64,000 bases of DNA from Fomes fomentarius (Eukaryota > Basidiomycota > Agaricomycetes > Polyporales > Polyporaceae), in the NCBI GenBank assembly GCA_022606135.1, contig JABYQN010000005.1, positions 310,001-374,000 of the forward strand, read 5' to 3'. The notes beneath the pieces are model-generated. The model was given only the letters and a program-made list of their open reading frames with translations. It made no database searches and had not been told where the DNA came from. A program made the translations under genes and the position numbers. This document shows, in pieces, positions 24,457 through 37,600 of this stretch (its first letter is position 1; each line of letters starts with the position of its first letter).

Positions 24457-26802
24457 ATGGTCGCGCCTGCACTCTCCCGATTCGCCTTGCTAGCGGTGCT
24501 CGTCGCAGGTGCCTCTGCACAGTCGCAACCGTTCGGCCAGTGTGGCGGGCAAGGCTTCACTGGAAGCATCACTTGTCCTTCCGGGTAAGCATCAGCAGTT
24601 CATCAGCTCAAGTCCCGTGACATCGATGTTGACCTTCTCGTTCTTCTTCCTTGATAGATTCACCTGCACCAAGATCAACGCCGAGTACTCGCAGTGTCTC
24701 TCACGAGACGGGGGCTCCTCGCCCTCTGCGTTCACTGTGAGTCCTGCGGCGACGTCCACCGCGACAGCGTCCGCAGAGCCAGCGCCGAGCATCGGACCCT
24801 CGCACCAAGTAGGCAGGCTTCCAGCACTGGGGTACGTCACATAACATCCGTCGCAGCCCCAGAATCGAGGCGACAACGGGGAGACGTCATTAACACCGTT
24901 GATGCTGATTGCCTTCATCTGCTATGCACCAGGTGGAACTCTTGGAACGCGTACGGATGCGGTAAGTCCGTCCTCCGGTGGCTATCAACCATCGGAAGCG
25001 AACTGGCACTGAACTGCGCACTACCTTCGCTGTCGCCTTCGCCTTCGATTTTGATACAGACATCGATGAGTCAAAGATCCTCGCGGCAGCGGACGCGTTT
25101 GCCTCTCTCGGACTGGACAAGGCCGGGTACGAATACGTCAACATCGATGTACGTCTCTCTTCATATCTTTCCGAGCGTCGTGGCCTGGACCACGCACCGC
25201 TCACCACGTGCCGCTCTGCAGGACTGCTGGCCGCTCAGAGACCGCGATGCCTCCACGGGCCGCATCGTGCCCGACCCCGACAAGTTCCCGAACGGGATCA
25301 GCGGCGTCGCCGAGCACGTCCACTCGCTCGGGCTCAAGCTCGGCGTATACAGGTGCGGGTTGCGCTCTCCTCTCATGAACGATGAATGGGGTTGATGTAT
25401 CGCTGACGACGGTGGTGACGTTGGTGCGGTTCATAGCGACGCGGGCACGCAGACGTGTGCGGGCTACCCTGGCTCGCTGGAGAACGAGCAGCTCGACGCG
25501 ACGACGTTTGCAGAGTGGGGCGTTGACTGTGAGTCTGTTCTTAACACACGCATATCCAGTACTTTGTCTAACAGGAATCTCGGGAAACAGATCTGAAGTA
25601 TGGTATGTCGCCGTCGTAATTCCTCCCGCAGACAGTCTTGGCAGCCCTGACAAAACCGATCCCTGTAAGACAACTGCAACGTACCCTCGAACTGGTCCGA
25701 CACTTCGGTATGACAGTGCGCTTCAGTCTGCGACTTCCGACTGTACTAACATATCTTCGCGCGTTGCAGGATCCACCAGACGGCGAATGGTAGTACGTAC
25801 CTCCTCGTCTCAATGATCGCACATATGCCCAACCTACTCCTTAGCAATTCGAACTCGGCCATCCGGTTCCGCCGAATGACGTGGGTGTCCTCTCTCCCGT
25901 AATCTAGTGTCCCCAACGATGTCGTACTGACAACGCCTACCCCTACAGTGCGGCCTTGGTCGAAACTGAACGTCCATTCCAACTCGACATCTGCATCTGG
26001 GGAAACGCGCATGTCTGGGAGTGGGGAGCGCGCGTCGTGAGTACCCTGTCACCACATGCGATCACTATCGTGTGTGCTGATGTCGTCCACATGCCTACAG
26101 GGCCACTCATGGCGTATGTCTGGTGATGCAGGCGCGTCATGGGACTACATCCTTGACATCACGAAGACGAACGTCCAGCATCTTGATACTATAGACTTCT
26201 TCGGACACAACGACATGTGAGCATACCCATGCAGCTTACTCATGTATGCGTTCCGCCCTAATGTCTCTTTGACTACAGGGATATGATGGAAATCGGGAAC
26301 GGCGACCTGACCGTCCAGGAACAGCGGACGCACTTTGCGATCTGGTCATTCTTCAAGAGCCCCATTCTCCTTGGCACAGATGTACGTAGCCTCAAAGCGT
26401 GGTGTCACGATTCAAGTACTCATAGACCTACAGTTGAGCAAACTTAGCTCGACTCAGGTTGATATCATCAAGAACGCCGAGTTGCTCGCGTTCAATCAAG
26501 ACCCATTTATCGGAGTGCCAGCCAAACCATTCACGCCCGTTGAAAATGCCACTACCACATCCCCTCCGGAATTCTACTCCGGACGGTCGATTAAAGGCGT
26601 TCACGTCTTCATCGTCAACACGGACACAAACGCGACCAAGACCTTCGATTTCGCGAGGGTCCCTGGGCTACAATCCAGGGTTGGATCGTTCTTCAAGATA
26701 CATGACATGTGGACCGGCAAGCACGTCGGCACCTTCACCGAGAACTACTCAACCGTTGTGGATACTCACGACACCGCCGCATTCCTCATCACCAAGGCAT
26801 GA
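24457..26802 (+). CDS. Alpha-galactosidase, GH27, with N-terminal CBM1
   Basis: Fourteen exons: 24457..24584,24658..24831,24933..24961,25060..25148,25222..25352,25437..25528,25591..25602,25670..25707,25770..25789,25845..25880,25949..26036,26101..26216,26279..26381,26434..26802; 474 aa. Signal peptide ([17 protein letters not shown]), then a fungal cellulose-binding module ([31 protein letters not shown]), a Ser/Thr/Ala/Pro linker, and the GH27 barrel: [58 protein letters not shown] (the nucleophile Asp in YLKYDNC), [14 protein letters not shown] acid/base region, and [12 protein letters not shown]. The enzyme removes alpha-1,6-galactose from galactomannan or raffinose-type sugars; the CBM1 would hold it on cellulose-rich walls. 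Exon 7 is 12 nt and carries the start of the nucleophile motif. The 25789 splice ([12 protein letters not shown]) is the least certain join. Confidence 0.92.
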
Positions 26803-26909
26803 GTTCTGTATCATCACGGGCTATACACAATTGATTACCGTCGATGCTTATTCATACAAACATGAATCTCAGAACACAGACTTCGACCGAACGGTGGACG
26901 AACGATTAC

Positions 26910-27310
26910 TTAGTTCATGCCCATCATGTTCTTCGCCTTGCCCATGAGCGAGTCCTGGATACTCGTGAGTGTCGCGACCGTCAACGTGATTAGCAGACGA
27001 ACCTCGTTCTCGTTAGAGTTGCCGCTCATGCTGTCTGTCGCCTGCTGGCCGTACGACTTCTCGCTCTGAACCGAGAACCATGCATGAGTAGTTTGCCATC
27101 TCGATAACGAAGATTCGTACCTGAGGCTGCATTGACGAGGCCATAGAGTCGTAGGTGCCCTTGGCGCTGTCTCCCATCTGCTCGGTGAGTGACTTCTGGG
27201 AGTCAGGCTGGACAACGGATTGTCAGGATAGAACGCATAGATGTACATGGTGAACGCACCTTCATCGCAGAGGAAGCCTTGTCGGTCATGGACTGTCTGC
27301 CGGCGTCCAT
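26910..27310 (-). CDS. Hsp12/Hsp9-type small stress protein (copy 1)
   Basis: Model complement(join(26910..26954,27003..27065,27121..27207,27260..27310)), 81 aa. Starts MDAGRQSMTDKASSAMK, the N-terminal signature of the yeast Hsp12/WH11 family, then PDSQKSLTEQMGDSAKG and a C-terminal SLMGKAKNMMGMN amphipathic helix. Family members are unfolded in solution and fold on membranes, stabilising them under heat, osmotic or alcohol stress. A TATATAAG box lies at 27412-27419 on the minus strand, about 100 bp upstream. Intron 3 was inferred because the unspliced frame gives an aberrant hydrophobic insert. A second family member sits at 47.7 kb. Confidence 0.85.
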
Positions 27311-27411
27311 TGTAATGATTCGGATGTATGAGATGTGGATGAAAGAGATGTGGAGGAAGAGAGTAGAGAGTAGTGCTGCAGGATGCCACGACGCGTCGCG
27401 TCTTATATACC

Positions 27412-27419
27412 AAGCTCTG
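27412..27419 (-). promoter_or_regulatory. TATA box of Hsp12 copy 1
   Basis: CTTATATA on the plus strand, TATATAAG reading toward the gene, 102-110 bp before the ATG; the other Hsp12 gene has the same element at a similar distance. Confidence 0.6.
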
Positions 27420-28000
27420 ACATCCGCCATCACGCTAACCTTCACGGACGGTGGGCAGGTCAGACGTCATTGAGCAAACGATCCGTACAGAAGGTCACTA
27501 GAGATTGCCACATTAGGAGACAAATTTACTGCTTTCGGACCAAGGTCGGGCGCATCAACGAGTTGGGAAGGCGCCGCCCCCACCTCTGACATTGAGACAT
27601 GTCAGAACGCAGGGCAAAGGGCAAAACATGCCGCAGCTGTGCCGAATTCATCTGTTCTACATCCGAGTCCGTGCTGAGCGATTCCGTCCACAACATGGGC
27701 GGTGGATCCGAGCTGCGTATTTTCGCCGCTCCCGGTCGTATACTACGTTTTGTTGTTAGTCCTACCCTCTACTGAGAGTATCCCACTCGATGGGCCGGAT
27801 GTCACAACGTTCCAACAAGGAGTCCAATCTACTGTTCCTTTTCTGTGACATAACTCAATACGTCATCATCAAGCTGTGGAGGCGTTCTATGATCTATAGT
27901 CGGTAATGAGGTTGATGGCCGTTTCAGAAGAGAAACAGACAACAACTGTCGAATGTTTATATTGACTGGACTTCGATACAATGCCGTGCTACCATATCCG

Positions 28001-28887
28001 ACGCATGTTGGTTTCCCTCGTACGAGGTACTCATCCCGAGGACCGCGTAAAGGTCTGCGCCAGGACGGATGAAGCGTCCGCCCTCCCTCGGGTATACGTA
28101 CCTTGGTCCAGGCCCTTGCACGAAGCCGCGAAACGGAAACGAAGACTACCGTAAGTAAAGTACCATAAAGTAAGCTAGCCACAAACAAGAGCCAAGAGCC
28201 GAGACCCCAGAGCCGAAACCAAACCGGAACCAAATCCAGAGGCCGAGACCAGTGGTGTAAGCGTCCATGAGCGCATGAAAGAAAAGGTATGGTAAAGCGT
28301 CCGTGAGCGCATAAAGTAAAAACCGAAACGGATGTAGCGTCCATGAGCGCATGAAAGAAAAGTGATGGTAAGCGTCCGTGAGCGCATGAAAAGAAAACCG
28401 AAACCCCGGAACACCGAACCCAGAAGCCGAAACAAGACCAGGGCCGTCGCCTAGAGAGTCCCAAAAGCCAAGCAAATCAAGCAACCACCCGTAGAGCTAC
28501 AGTAGATATCCTAGGAAGGTCCCGACTCCGTGCAAGGGCCTATCGAGCGGGCGAAGTGTCTGAGCAGGTCGATGAGCGGGCTTGAATCGTTGATGTTGAC
28601 ATGGCGATGTGTTGCGGCGAGTCGGAGATGAAGGTGACCCAGTGGACTGGGAGATGAGGAAGGTCGAGAGATGGGAGAGGTCGAGAGAAGATGATGAGGT
28701 TGAAGCGACATGAGTGCAGGCCTCTTATGGACATGGCGGGTTGGTGGGGCCCCACCGCGTCACTCCAACATCCACAAACAGGGTGTCGATCGGCTAGATG
28801 CCATTGGACCCCCCCGCACGACGCGTCGGGAGCCAAACAGCAAACATAGATCACGTTCGCGTTGTTGAGAGAACCTTATTCTGTTTA
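28001..28887 (-). repeat. Dispersed repeat R, copy 2
   Basis: Same architecture as copies 3 and 4 but with scattered substitutions and small indels. The 59-bp end block starts ACGCATGTTGGTTTCCCTCG; the donor-like AGGTACGTAT reads on the minus strand near 28092-28101. A four-unit minisatellite (GCGTCCATGAGCGCATGAAA-type units starting at 28261, 28297, 28337 and 28372) lies in the centre, and a CT-rich stretch follows on the minus strand near 28600-28720. The outer end is near TTATTCTGTTTAAA at 28887. Confidence 0.85.
28261..28406. repeat. Minisatellite inside R copy 2
   Basis: Four units of about 36-40 bp built on GCGTCC(A/G)TGAGCGCAT, alternating between two forms (CATGAG and CGTGAG). Same unit number in copies 3 and 4. 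Not a CRISPR: repeats and spacers are not uniform and the host is a eukaryote. Confidence 0.8.
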
Positions 28888-29967
28888 AAAAACCCGTAGT
28901 CAGCAAGAGGGAGTAGTAAGCAGAAGGGGTTTACGCACGTGAAACGACAGGGCTAGTATCAGGAGTCGGGACACTCAGCACCAGTCAATCGTCCGTCCGC
29001 GGTACAGCCAAGTCTGGGTTCCATCCACATCTGCTTCCTCTGCGTCAGAGCACCGTTGCATCGTAATCCAACTTGGAAATATTCACAGCCAATTTGAGGG
29101 GCTACCGCTACACGTCTGCCAATAGTTGGATGCAGAAGTTCACTGGACAATGAGTTACTAGGTCAGTTACTAGGTCAGTGGAGATCCGAGTAGCGACCCA
29201 CCTGCCAGATGTGTCCTTGCTGTCCTTGTTGGTTGACCGCCGCGCCATCTGTAAGTATGAGATGCGGTTAAGCGGGCTACTAAATTCGCTCATAATGCGT
29301 GGATGGTATATGGCGCGACGCTATGTGACCGCACGCGTCAGTCACATCATGAGTGTCCAGTCATGGAAGCCACGTGGGCGTCTGGTCGTCTTTTCTCCTG
29401 CCGTTGAGCTCCGAGTCAGTAAACCCGGCGAACAGCATATCTGACCTCGCCTTCGAGATGCCTTCATGCGCGCGCACCTCGCTAGAGATTCGATAATCAA
29501 TTCATTGTCTCAGCCACGGTTGATCGTCGGTTCGTTGAAGCTGATGCCTTCATCAGCCTTAATCCACTTCTGGAATACGTTCATAAAGGTGTGTGCCTTA
29601 CGATGAAGGAGGTCCTGGGTCCTGGCGGAGAAACTGCAGAGAGCAGGGAAGAGCAGACAACGTGCGTGCGATGATACTTATTGACAGTTGCAAGCCGCGC
29701 GACTCGATCAAACAACCGCCTCCCCAGCGCTCTGCAGCGGTGCCCTGGCCCACGCGACCTTTCCTACCAATGCCCCTGCTTGAGGGCGTTCGGACGACAT
29801 TGCCAAGACATTCGACCCATGCGACCCTCCCCTGCCAATCAAATGTCTATCTCACTGATAGCGTCTCAACCTCAACGTAATGCCTCCTTCAGCATATATC
29901 AACGCCATCATCCTAGAGCCTTGTCGCCGTTCGCCCTCGTCCTCCATCTAGAGTCCGTTCTCCAACC
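28888..29967. repeat. Duplicated spacer and promoter of the 5'-nucleotidase (left copy)
   Basis: Homologous, with many point differences and small indels, to 50860-51920 (inverted) and in part to 37600-38085. The last 300 bp must hold the promoter of the downstream gene; ends CT-rich (GCCGTTCGCCCTCGTCCTCC near 29926). No other gene seen. Confidence 0.75.
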
Positions 29968-31837
29968 ATGCCGTCCTTTAGTCGCTCGTTCACGTATGCA
30001 GCACTGTTGCTCTCTGCCACAGGCCCCCTCGTTCGTGCCGAGGATGTGCTTTATAGCAGACGGGCACTGCAAAAACGTCAGTCTGACGCAGGAAACTATA
30101 ACATCTGTACGTCTCAGCGCACCTTCTCACCCATGTCTAGGACACACCCTCACAAACAAGCGACGCTGATGCGGTCCGCCAGCGTTCTACCATGTGAACG
30201 ACGTCCATTCGCACCTCGACGAATTCGCTTCGTCTGGCACAGACTGCACGAGGCCGGAGAGGGGCTGCTTCGGCGGCTACGCTCGTATCAAGCATGTCGT
30301 GAACGAGACGCGCCCGGGGCACAAGAACAGCCTTTTCTTCTCTGCGGGTGACGAGTTCCAGGGCACGCTCTTCTTCACCTACTACGGCGGAGAGAAGATC
30401 GCGGAGACCATGAACCAGATGGGCTTCGACGGCATGACGCTCGGAAACCACGAATTCGACAGGGGCGACGACACCCTCGGGGCGTTCCTCCAAAACCTCA
30501 CATTCCCGATCATCTCCGCCAATATCGTCTCGGACCATGCGGTGCTCAACAAGACGATTAAGCCGTACCATATCTACGAGGAGCACCAGCTCGCTGTCAT
30601 TGGCGTCACGACCGAGACCACGGCCGGTATCTCGAGCCCTGGTCAGGGCACAAAGTTCACGCCTGCAATCGAGGCCGTGCAGAACACCATCGACCTCATT
30701 CGCAGTACGACGAACATCACCCGCATCGCCGCCCTCACGCATATCGGGTACGAGGAGGATCAGAAGCTCGCCGAGCAGACGACTGGTCTGTATCTTATCA
30801 TGGGCGGACACAGCCACACACCCCTGGGCGACTTTGAGGGCGCCGAGGGACCGTACCCCACGATCAAGAAGAACAAGGATGGCGAGGAGGTGTTCATTGT
30901 GACCGCGTACCGCTGGGGCGAATACTTGGGTTACATCGACGTGTGAGTTACCCTTGTTTCGTCACTGACCAATACAGTTGGAATTCATGGTCCTCTCCGT
31001 AGCTTGTACGACGCCGATGGGAAGGTCCTCGAGTATCACGGCGCTCCTGTCCACCTTACCAACCAAACAAAGCAAGACGACAAGCTCCAAGCACAGATCA
31101 AGGAATGGCGCGGACCCTTCGAAGCCTTTGCGGCCGAAGTGCTCGGCAAGACAGCTGTAGAGCTCGACCAGACGACGTGCCAGAAGAAAGAATGTCTCCT
31201 AGGCGACTTCATCACCGACGCGATGCTCACGTACCGCCTGAACTCGACCGACAACGTCGACTTTGCGCTCGTCAACGCGGGCGGCATCCGCGCGACGATC
31301 GACGAGGGCGAGATCACGCGCGGGGAGGTCCTGACGAGCTTCCCGTTCGGCAACGCTGTCGTCGAGCTCGAGTTCGAGGGCAAGGACCTCTGGACCGTCT
31401 TTGAGGGCATCGTGTCCCGCGTGAACCAGGTCAACGGCCGTGTGGTGACGAGCGGCTTCCAGGTCAGCAAGAACATTGTCGTGCAGTACAACCCGAATGC
31501 GACGAACGGGAGCAAGATCGTCGATATCGAGATCAAGGGCAAGTCGGTGGCGAAGGAGTCGGGCGACAAGTTCAAGGTGATCACTGTGGACTTCTTGGCG
31601 AGCGGAGGCGACAACTTCTGGGAACCGAAGAAGGATGTCGTGGTCCTTGATACGCTGGATGAGGTATTGACGAGGTATATCGAGAGTTTTGGGGACAAGG
31701 AGATCGACATTGCGTTGGAGGGACGCATCGTGGAGACCGACGCTACGGCGGCGACGGGTGAAAACGCTGCTGGTCTGTTGAAAGCCAGTTCTGCGGTCGC
31801 AGTTGTCGCGGCCGTTGTGGGATGGTTGATGCTTTAG
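29968..31837 (+). CDS. Secreted, probably GPI-anchored 5'-nucleotidase family phosphoesterase
   Basis: Model join(29968..30106,30183..30942,31003..31837), 577 aa. Signal peptide (FSRSFTYAALLLSATGPLVRAED) is followed by the metallophosphatase domain: FYHVNDVHSHLDEF (DxH), FFSAGDEFQGTLF (GD), LGNHEFDRGDD (GNHE) and LIMGGHSHTPLG (GHSH). The C-terminal 5'-nucleotidase domain has LGDFITDAML, NAGGIRATIDEGEI, FGNAVVELEF, and SGFQVSKNIVVQYNP. The protein ends with a hydrophobic stretch after NAAGLL (VAVVAAVVGWLML), typical of a GPI signal. Such enzymes hydrolyse extracellular nucleotides or UDP-sugars. It is the intact member of a pair; the other copy (48.95-50.82 kb) is a pseudogene with an internal inversion. 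Confidence 0.93.
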
Positions 31838-32070
31838 GTTATAGGATCGCAGCGAGCGCGCTCTACCTTAACGCTATGTATATACGATCGCGCCTAGAGG
31901 TGCTCATACCCTCGGCAACTAATTTCCCTCATCAAGTACCGTCCTCATGTTCCCACGTCATGCATTATACAACGAGCATGGAAGCTAGGTGTGGCCAGTC
32001 GTGTTCACGCCGGATGCCAACTCGTGGCACCTGGCAACCCGATGGTTCAGGCTACACTCGTAGCTTCATC
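31838..32070. other. Junction between 5'-nucleotidase and truncated OYE-A
   Basis: The 3' flank of the 5'-nucleotidase leads directly into OYE-A sequence at about 32071, just before its intron 3. 31970-32070 matches neither partner and its origin is not recognised. Confidence 0.5.
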
Positions 32071-32634
32071 AAGGTCAGTGGTCGTTGTCTATAAAGCATA
32101 CATCAGGCTGACATAGATGATTTCCATGGCGTACCAGATATGGGGAAGGAGGACCCTATCCCGGCGTTCAGCTACCTTGTCAAGCAGCTAAAGCAGCGAT
32201 ATCCTCACCTTGCATATGTCCACATTGCGTCTCCTGACGCACCCTTCTGCGTGGGCCCGAAAGATGAGTCGGCGAGTGTGCCTCTGAGATGCAGCAGACA
32301 GGCGGAGCAGACAGCGGAGTCTATATACAAGATCTGGGCTCTACGTCCGGCCATCACTACTGGCGGTTATACGCGAGAAACCGTCCGGAAGACGGAGGAA
32401 ACGGGCCAACTCATCGGCTATGGCAGGGACTTCCTGGCGAACGTGAGATTGTCAACACCAGTCTATGAGGAATTAGAGCACTGACAGATTGATGTATCGC
32501 GTGTGTAGCCTGACTTGCCTTTCCGCCTGCGGGAGAGCATCCCCCTCAATGTGCCCGATCCGGCGACGTTCTTCACCCCCGAGAAAGTAGAAGGATATAC
32601 GACGTACCCATTCTCCGAAGTGTTTCTATCCTAG
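32071..32634 (+). pseudogene. OYE-A relic (5'-truncated; exons 4-6 only)
   Basis: Exon 4 (32138..32271), exon 5 (about 32315..32443) and exon 6 (about 32510..32634) are homologous to OYE-A at 56.4-57.8 kb (DMGKEDPIPAFSYLVKQLK, GGYTRET, PDLPFRLRESIPLNVPDP). Everything 5' of intron 3 is gone, so the flavin loop and catalytic HGAN are absent. A small deletion near the end removes the KHPSF segment and brings the stop forward (YPFSEVFLS). The donor after exon 4 is GC instead of the GT seen in the intact copy. Non-functional as an OYE. Confidence 0.88.
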
Positions 32635-33838
32635 CCCCAAAGCTTAGCGAGTCGTCACGGTAGACTCTCCACTGCCTAATAGAGTTCATGTATAATTTGA
32701 TAATAATTTGATATAGAAGCGGCCCTAGAAATGCAATGTCTCTATACGTAGCCCGTCCAATGTACCATCCTCGGCATACAGCTACAGAGGAAGTGATTAC
32801 ATGCCGCCGACGTCAAATCTCTTAGGAAAGCGCCATGGCTACAGAGCGCAGCACTGATGACAGTAGATTCACTGTGAACCACAGCCAGGATCGGTCACAC
32901 TGGGGCCATCCGCAAGACGCCTAATCACGACATAAGTGGTACATGGCATTGATCACCCAGCTAGCGGTGTGTTGTAAAATCAGACCAACGCGAAAGAGCA
33001 GGCGATGCGGGCGAGCAGGCAGGCGTTGCGAACAAGTTGCAGGTGCCCGTGAGCACCGGAGTTGCGTTCGACGCCGAGTTGGTTGATCGACGTGTCGCTG
33101 AGTCGCTGATTCCAGACTTTCCCTTTGTTTGTACGCGTCTAGGCCTTTCTTTTGCATGTTAGTGGCAGGTGGAATAGCGCGTCCATCAACATTCTAGGAC
33201 GCTTGTACTAGTGGTACAATCAGTGATACGTCATCATGAATACGTCATCATCATCAGGCTGAGTTTCGTTACTAAGTCCTCAATCTAGACTCTGTACTGA
33301 CTGTGCTGCGAGTAGTGAGAGAAGTATATGGCATGCAGAAAAAAGGTATGATTGTGATACTATCACATCCTGCCTTATGCCGTGTTATACAATAAAGGCA
33401 AAACTCCTCTGTATACAGCTGCGGTTGATGTGTTCGTCATGAAACACGCAGCAGATTGCCCCGCATGCGTGGTACTTAGAGTTGCTCAGCTCAGGGAGAA
33501 TAGGTCTTTGAAGTCGTACTTACGCTCACGTTGATGTATCGGCACACCGCTGGAATATGATTCCAAGACAGCTGACTCTAGGCAGTGATAGTACATAATG
33601 GTTTATCTCCGTTGGGATGTATGTTCCAGTTTCGCATGCGTGGTGTTCCCATCGATCTCCAGAAGTAGAGGGGAGCTGACACATGACAGACCTTCGTGGG
33701 ACTATAGGCGTCCGTGAGTGTCATCAATTTCGCGATGGTAAGGCTGCTTAGGCCCTCTTACTGTGCACATTGCTTCTGCCGTCACAATTGGTTATGGAAA
33801 CACGCAGGTAAACGGCGAGTGTGGGGGCATGATAACAT
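32635..33838. other. Duplicated intergenic sequence between OYE-A relic and OYE-B
   Basis: 32834-33085 is homologous, inverted, to 55955-56195, with many substitutions; the rest matches poorly. It contains two copies of TACGTCATCATCATCA-type sequence at 33224-33256. No gene seen. Confidence 0.55.
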
Positions 33839-33846
33839 ATATAAGG
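33839..33846 (+). promoter_or_regulatory. TATA box of OYE-B (left)
   Basis: TATATAAG about 75 bp before the ATG; the inverted copy has it at 55667-55674 at the same distance. Confidence 0.65.
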
Positions 33847-33917
33847 ACATGCATCCGCTCCCTCGTCTGTAGCAGTCTTCCTCTATACATCCCGCATACT
33901 ACACCTATCCTCTCACA

Positions 33918-35358
<1,441 letters not shown>

Positions 35359-36665
35359 TGAAGTGAATTTCTTGCTTTCTGATCCGCTACTGTGTATCGT
35401 ACTCAGCATTGGTAACATTGGCAAAGAATCTCCAGAGATTATATGATATGACTTACTTGTGACGGATCCATCCACTCTATGAAGTCTTGGCAGCTTAGAG
35501 ACTACAAATTCGGGTCCAATTGTACTAGTGCCCGATGAACCTCCGATACTCCTTCGATGGTGACAAATGACTTCTGTCATTGCGATGACGCCATATTCAC
35601 TCTCCCAGGCCTCCAGGGTCTTGCGACAGCAAAAAGAGTTTGTAACCAGGAATGCCGAACGCCGCACTGAGGTGCACAGCCATAGCGTGCTCAGTCAGCC
35701 TCCTGCTGGTCGTCCAGAAGGCCTGACATCTATACGTACCTGCATGTATGTAATCCGCGAAGCGCTGCATAACCACATGAGCCATACATGATGAAAGGTG
35801 GCAATACAAACCTTATCCGTGCACATCGTTGTCAGTGAGAATACTCGCGCCGCAGGCGGCAGTGGGGAACCGGCCACCGTCCGGGGCGCGCTTAGGATCG
35901 AAGCACAATACCTGTTTCACGGATGAAATAAGCTCAGACATGAACCAGAAGCTGAGTGATGCGAGACTGGGTGGTGTTCAACTTGCGAAGCGTTGCCAGT
36001 GGCATGCGTGGAGGCCGGTTCCCAGAAGAGACGTTCAGCGTCTAGTATACCGTATTTGGATATCAACTTATCCACGTCACTGCCGAGTCGGATCTTGAAA
36101 TGGGACGTTGAACGACTTCTCTCGAACAGCATCTGCACGAGCAGATCATCTTAACATGGGACCCCACCATCCGAGTCACTGCATCGACGCGGCGCCTGAA
36201 TTTAAGCTCAAGAACTAGTAGTTAAACCGTACTGACTCCGTGTCTTCAGGTCGCTTGTACAATCTGAGATTCCTCCTGAACACCGGAATCCCCCGCCCAA
36301 TTATTGATATCTCTATTGGCGGATACGACCGTCACTCTGGTATCACCGGTGGCAAATCGTCCAGACTGGATAAATTGTTGGCTACAGCGGCTACCATGCG
36401 TTCAATACTACTTAGAGATGTGAGCGGGCTGACAACTTTGTCGCCTACTTGAGTAGAGAATATTCGATCTGCAGTTCTGCCCACTGGGGATTATCTCGTT
36501 CGATGGACCGGATGTCACAACGTTTTGCCCAGTATTATCAGTCCGATCGACTGTTCTTTTTCTGTGACGTAACTGAAGACATAGCGGTGGAAGCGTTCTC
36601 CATCTATAGTCGGTCACGAGAATGAGTGCCCTCCCAGAAGAGGAGCAGACAATAGACATTTTCAA
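35359..36665. repeat. Duplicated intergenic segment downstream of OYE-B (left)
   Basis: Homologous, inverted, to 52860-54153. 36240-36665 is almost or fully identical to its partner, whereas 35400-36200 carries scattered differences. No gene seen; the small open frames differ between the copies. Confidence 0.75.
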
Positions 36666-36705
36666 GTGACATTGATTGACTTTCGATACAATGCAATGCT
36701 ACTAT

Positions 36706-37600
36706 ATCCGGCGCATGTTGGTTTCCCTCGTACGAGGTACTCATCCCGAGGACCGCGTAAAGGTCTGCGCCAGGACGGACGACTCCGCATCCGCCCTCCC
36801 TCAGGTATACGTACCTTGGTCCAGGCCCTTGCACGGAGCCGCAAAACGGAAACGAAGACTACCGTAAGTAAGGTACCATACAGTAAGCTATCCACAAACA
36901 CGAGCCAAGAATTGAGACCCCAGAGCCGAAACCAAACCGGAACCAAAACCAGAGGCCGAGACCAGTGGTGTAAGCGTCCATGAGCGCATGAAAGAAAAAG
37001 GTATGGTAAAGCGTCCGTGAGCGCATAAAGTAAAAACCGAAACGGATGTAGCGTCCATGAGCGCATGAAAGAAAAGTGATGGTAAGCGTCCGTGAGCGCA
37101 TGAAAAGAAAACCGAAAACCCGGAACACCAAACCCAGAAGCCGTAACAAGACCAAAGCCGTCGCCTAGATAGTCCCAAAAGCCAAGTCAATCAAGAAACC
37201 ACCCGTAGAAGCTACCGTAAACATCTTAGGAAGGGGACCGACTCCGTGCAAGGGCCAATCGAGCGGGCGACAGGTTGATGGGCGGGCTTGAATCGTTGAA
37301 GTTGACATGGCGGGGAAGGGCGATGTGTTGCGGCGAGTCGAAGGTGATGACCCAGTGGACTGGGAGACGAGGAAGGTCGAGAGATGGGAGAGGTCGAGAG
37401 AAGATGATGAGGTTGAAGCGGCACGAGTGCACGCCTCTTATGGACATGGCAGGTTGGCGGGGCCCCACCACGTCACACCAACATCCACAAACAGGCCGTC
37501 GATCGACTAGATGCCATTGGACCCCCCCGCACGACGCGTCGGGAGCCAAACAGCAAACATATATCACGTTCGCGTTGTTGAGAGAACCTTATTTTGTTGA
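36706..37600 (-). repeat. Dispersed repeat R, copy 3
   Basis: Apparently identical to copy 4 over nearly its whole length (every open frame in the two copies translates the same). End block GCGCATGTTGGTTTCCCTCG at 36712, minus-strand donor-like AGGTACGTAT near 36806-36815 (copy 2 near 28092), four minisatellite units from 36974 to about 37115, and the CT-rich promoter-like stretch on the minus strand at 37320-37430. Confidence 0.87.

Noticed and set aside
28261..28406. Regularly spaced repeats suggesting a CRISPR-like array
   Set aside because: Eukaryotic genome, units alternate in sequence and length, and the stretches between them are themselves repeated; it is a minisatellite.
30137..30817. 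226-residue minus-strand open frame
   Set aside because: Antisense to the 5'-nucleotidase metallophosphatase domain, which has all its motifs on the plus strand.
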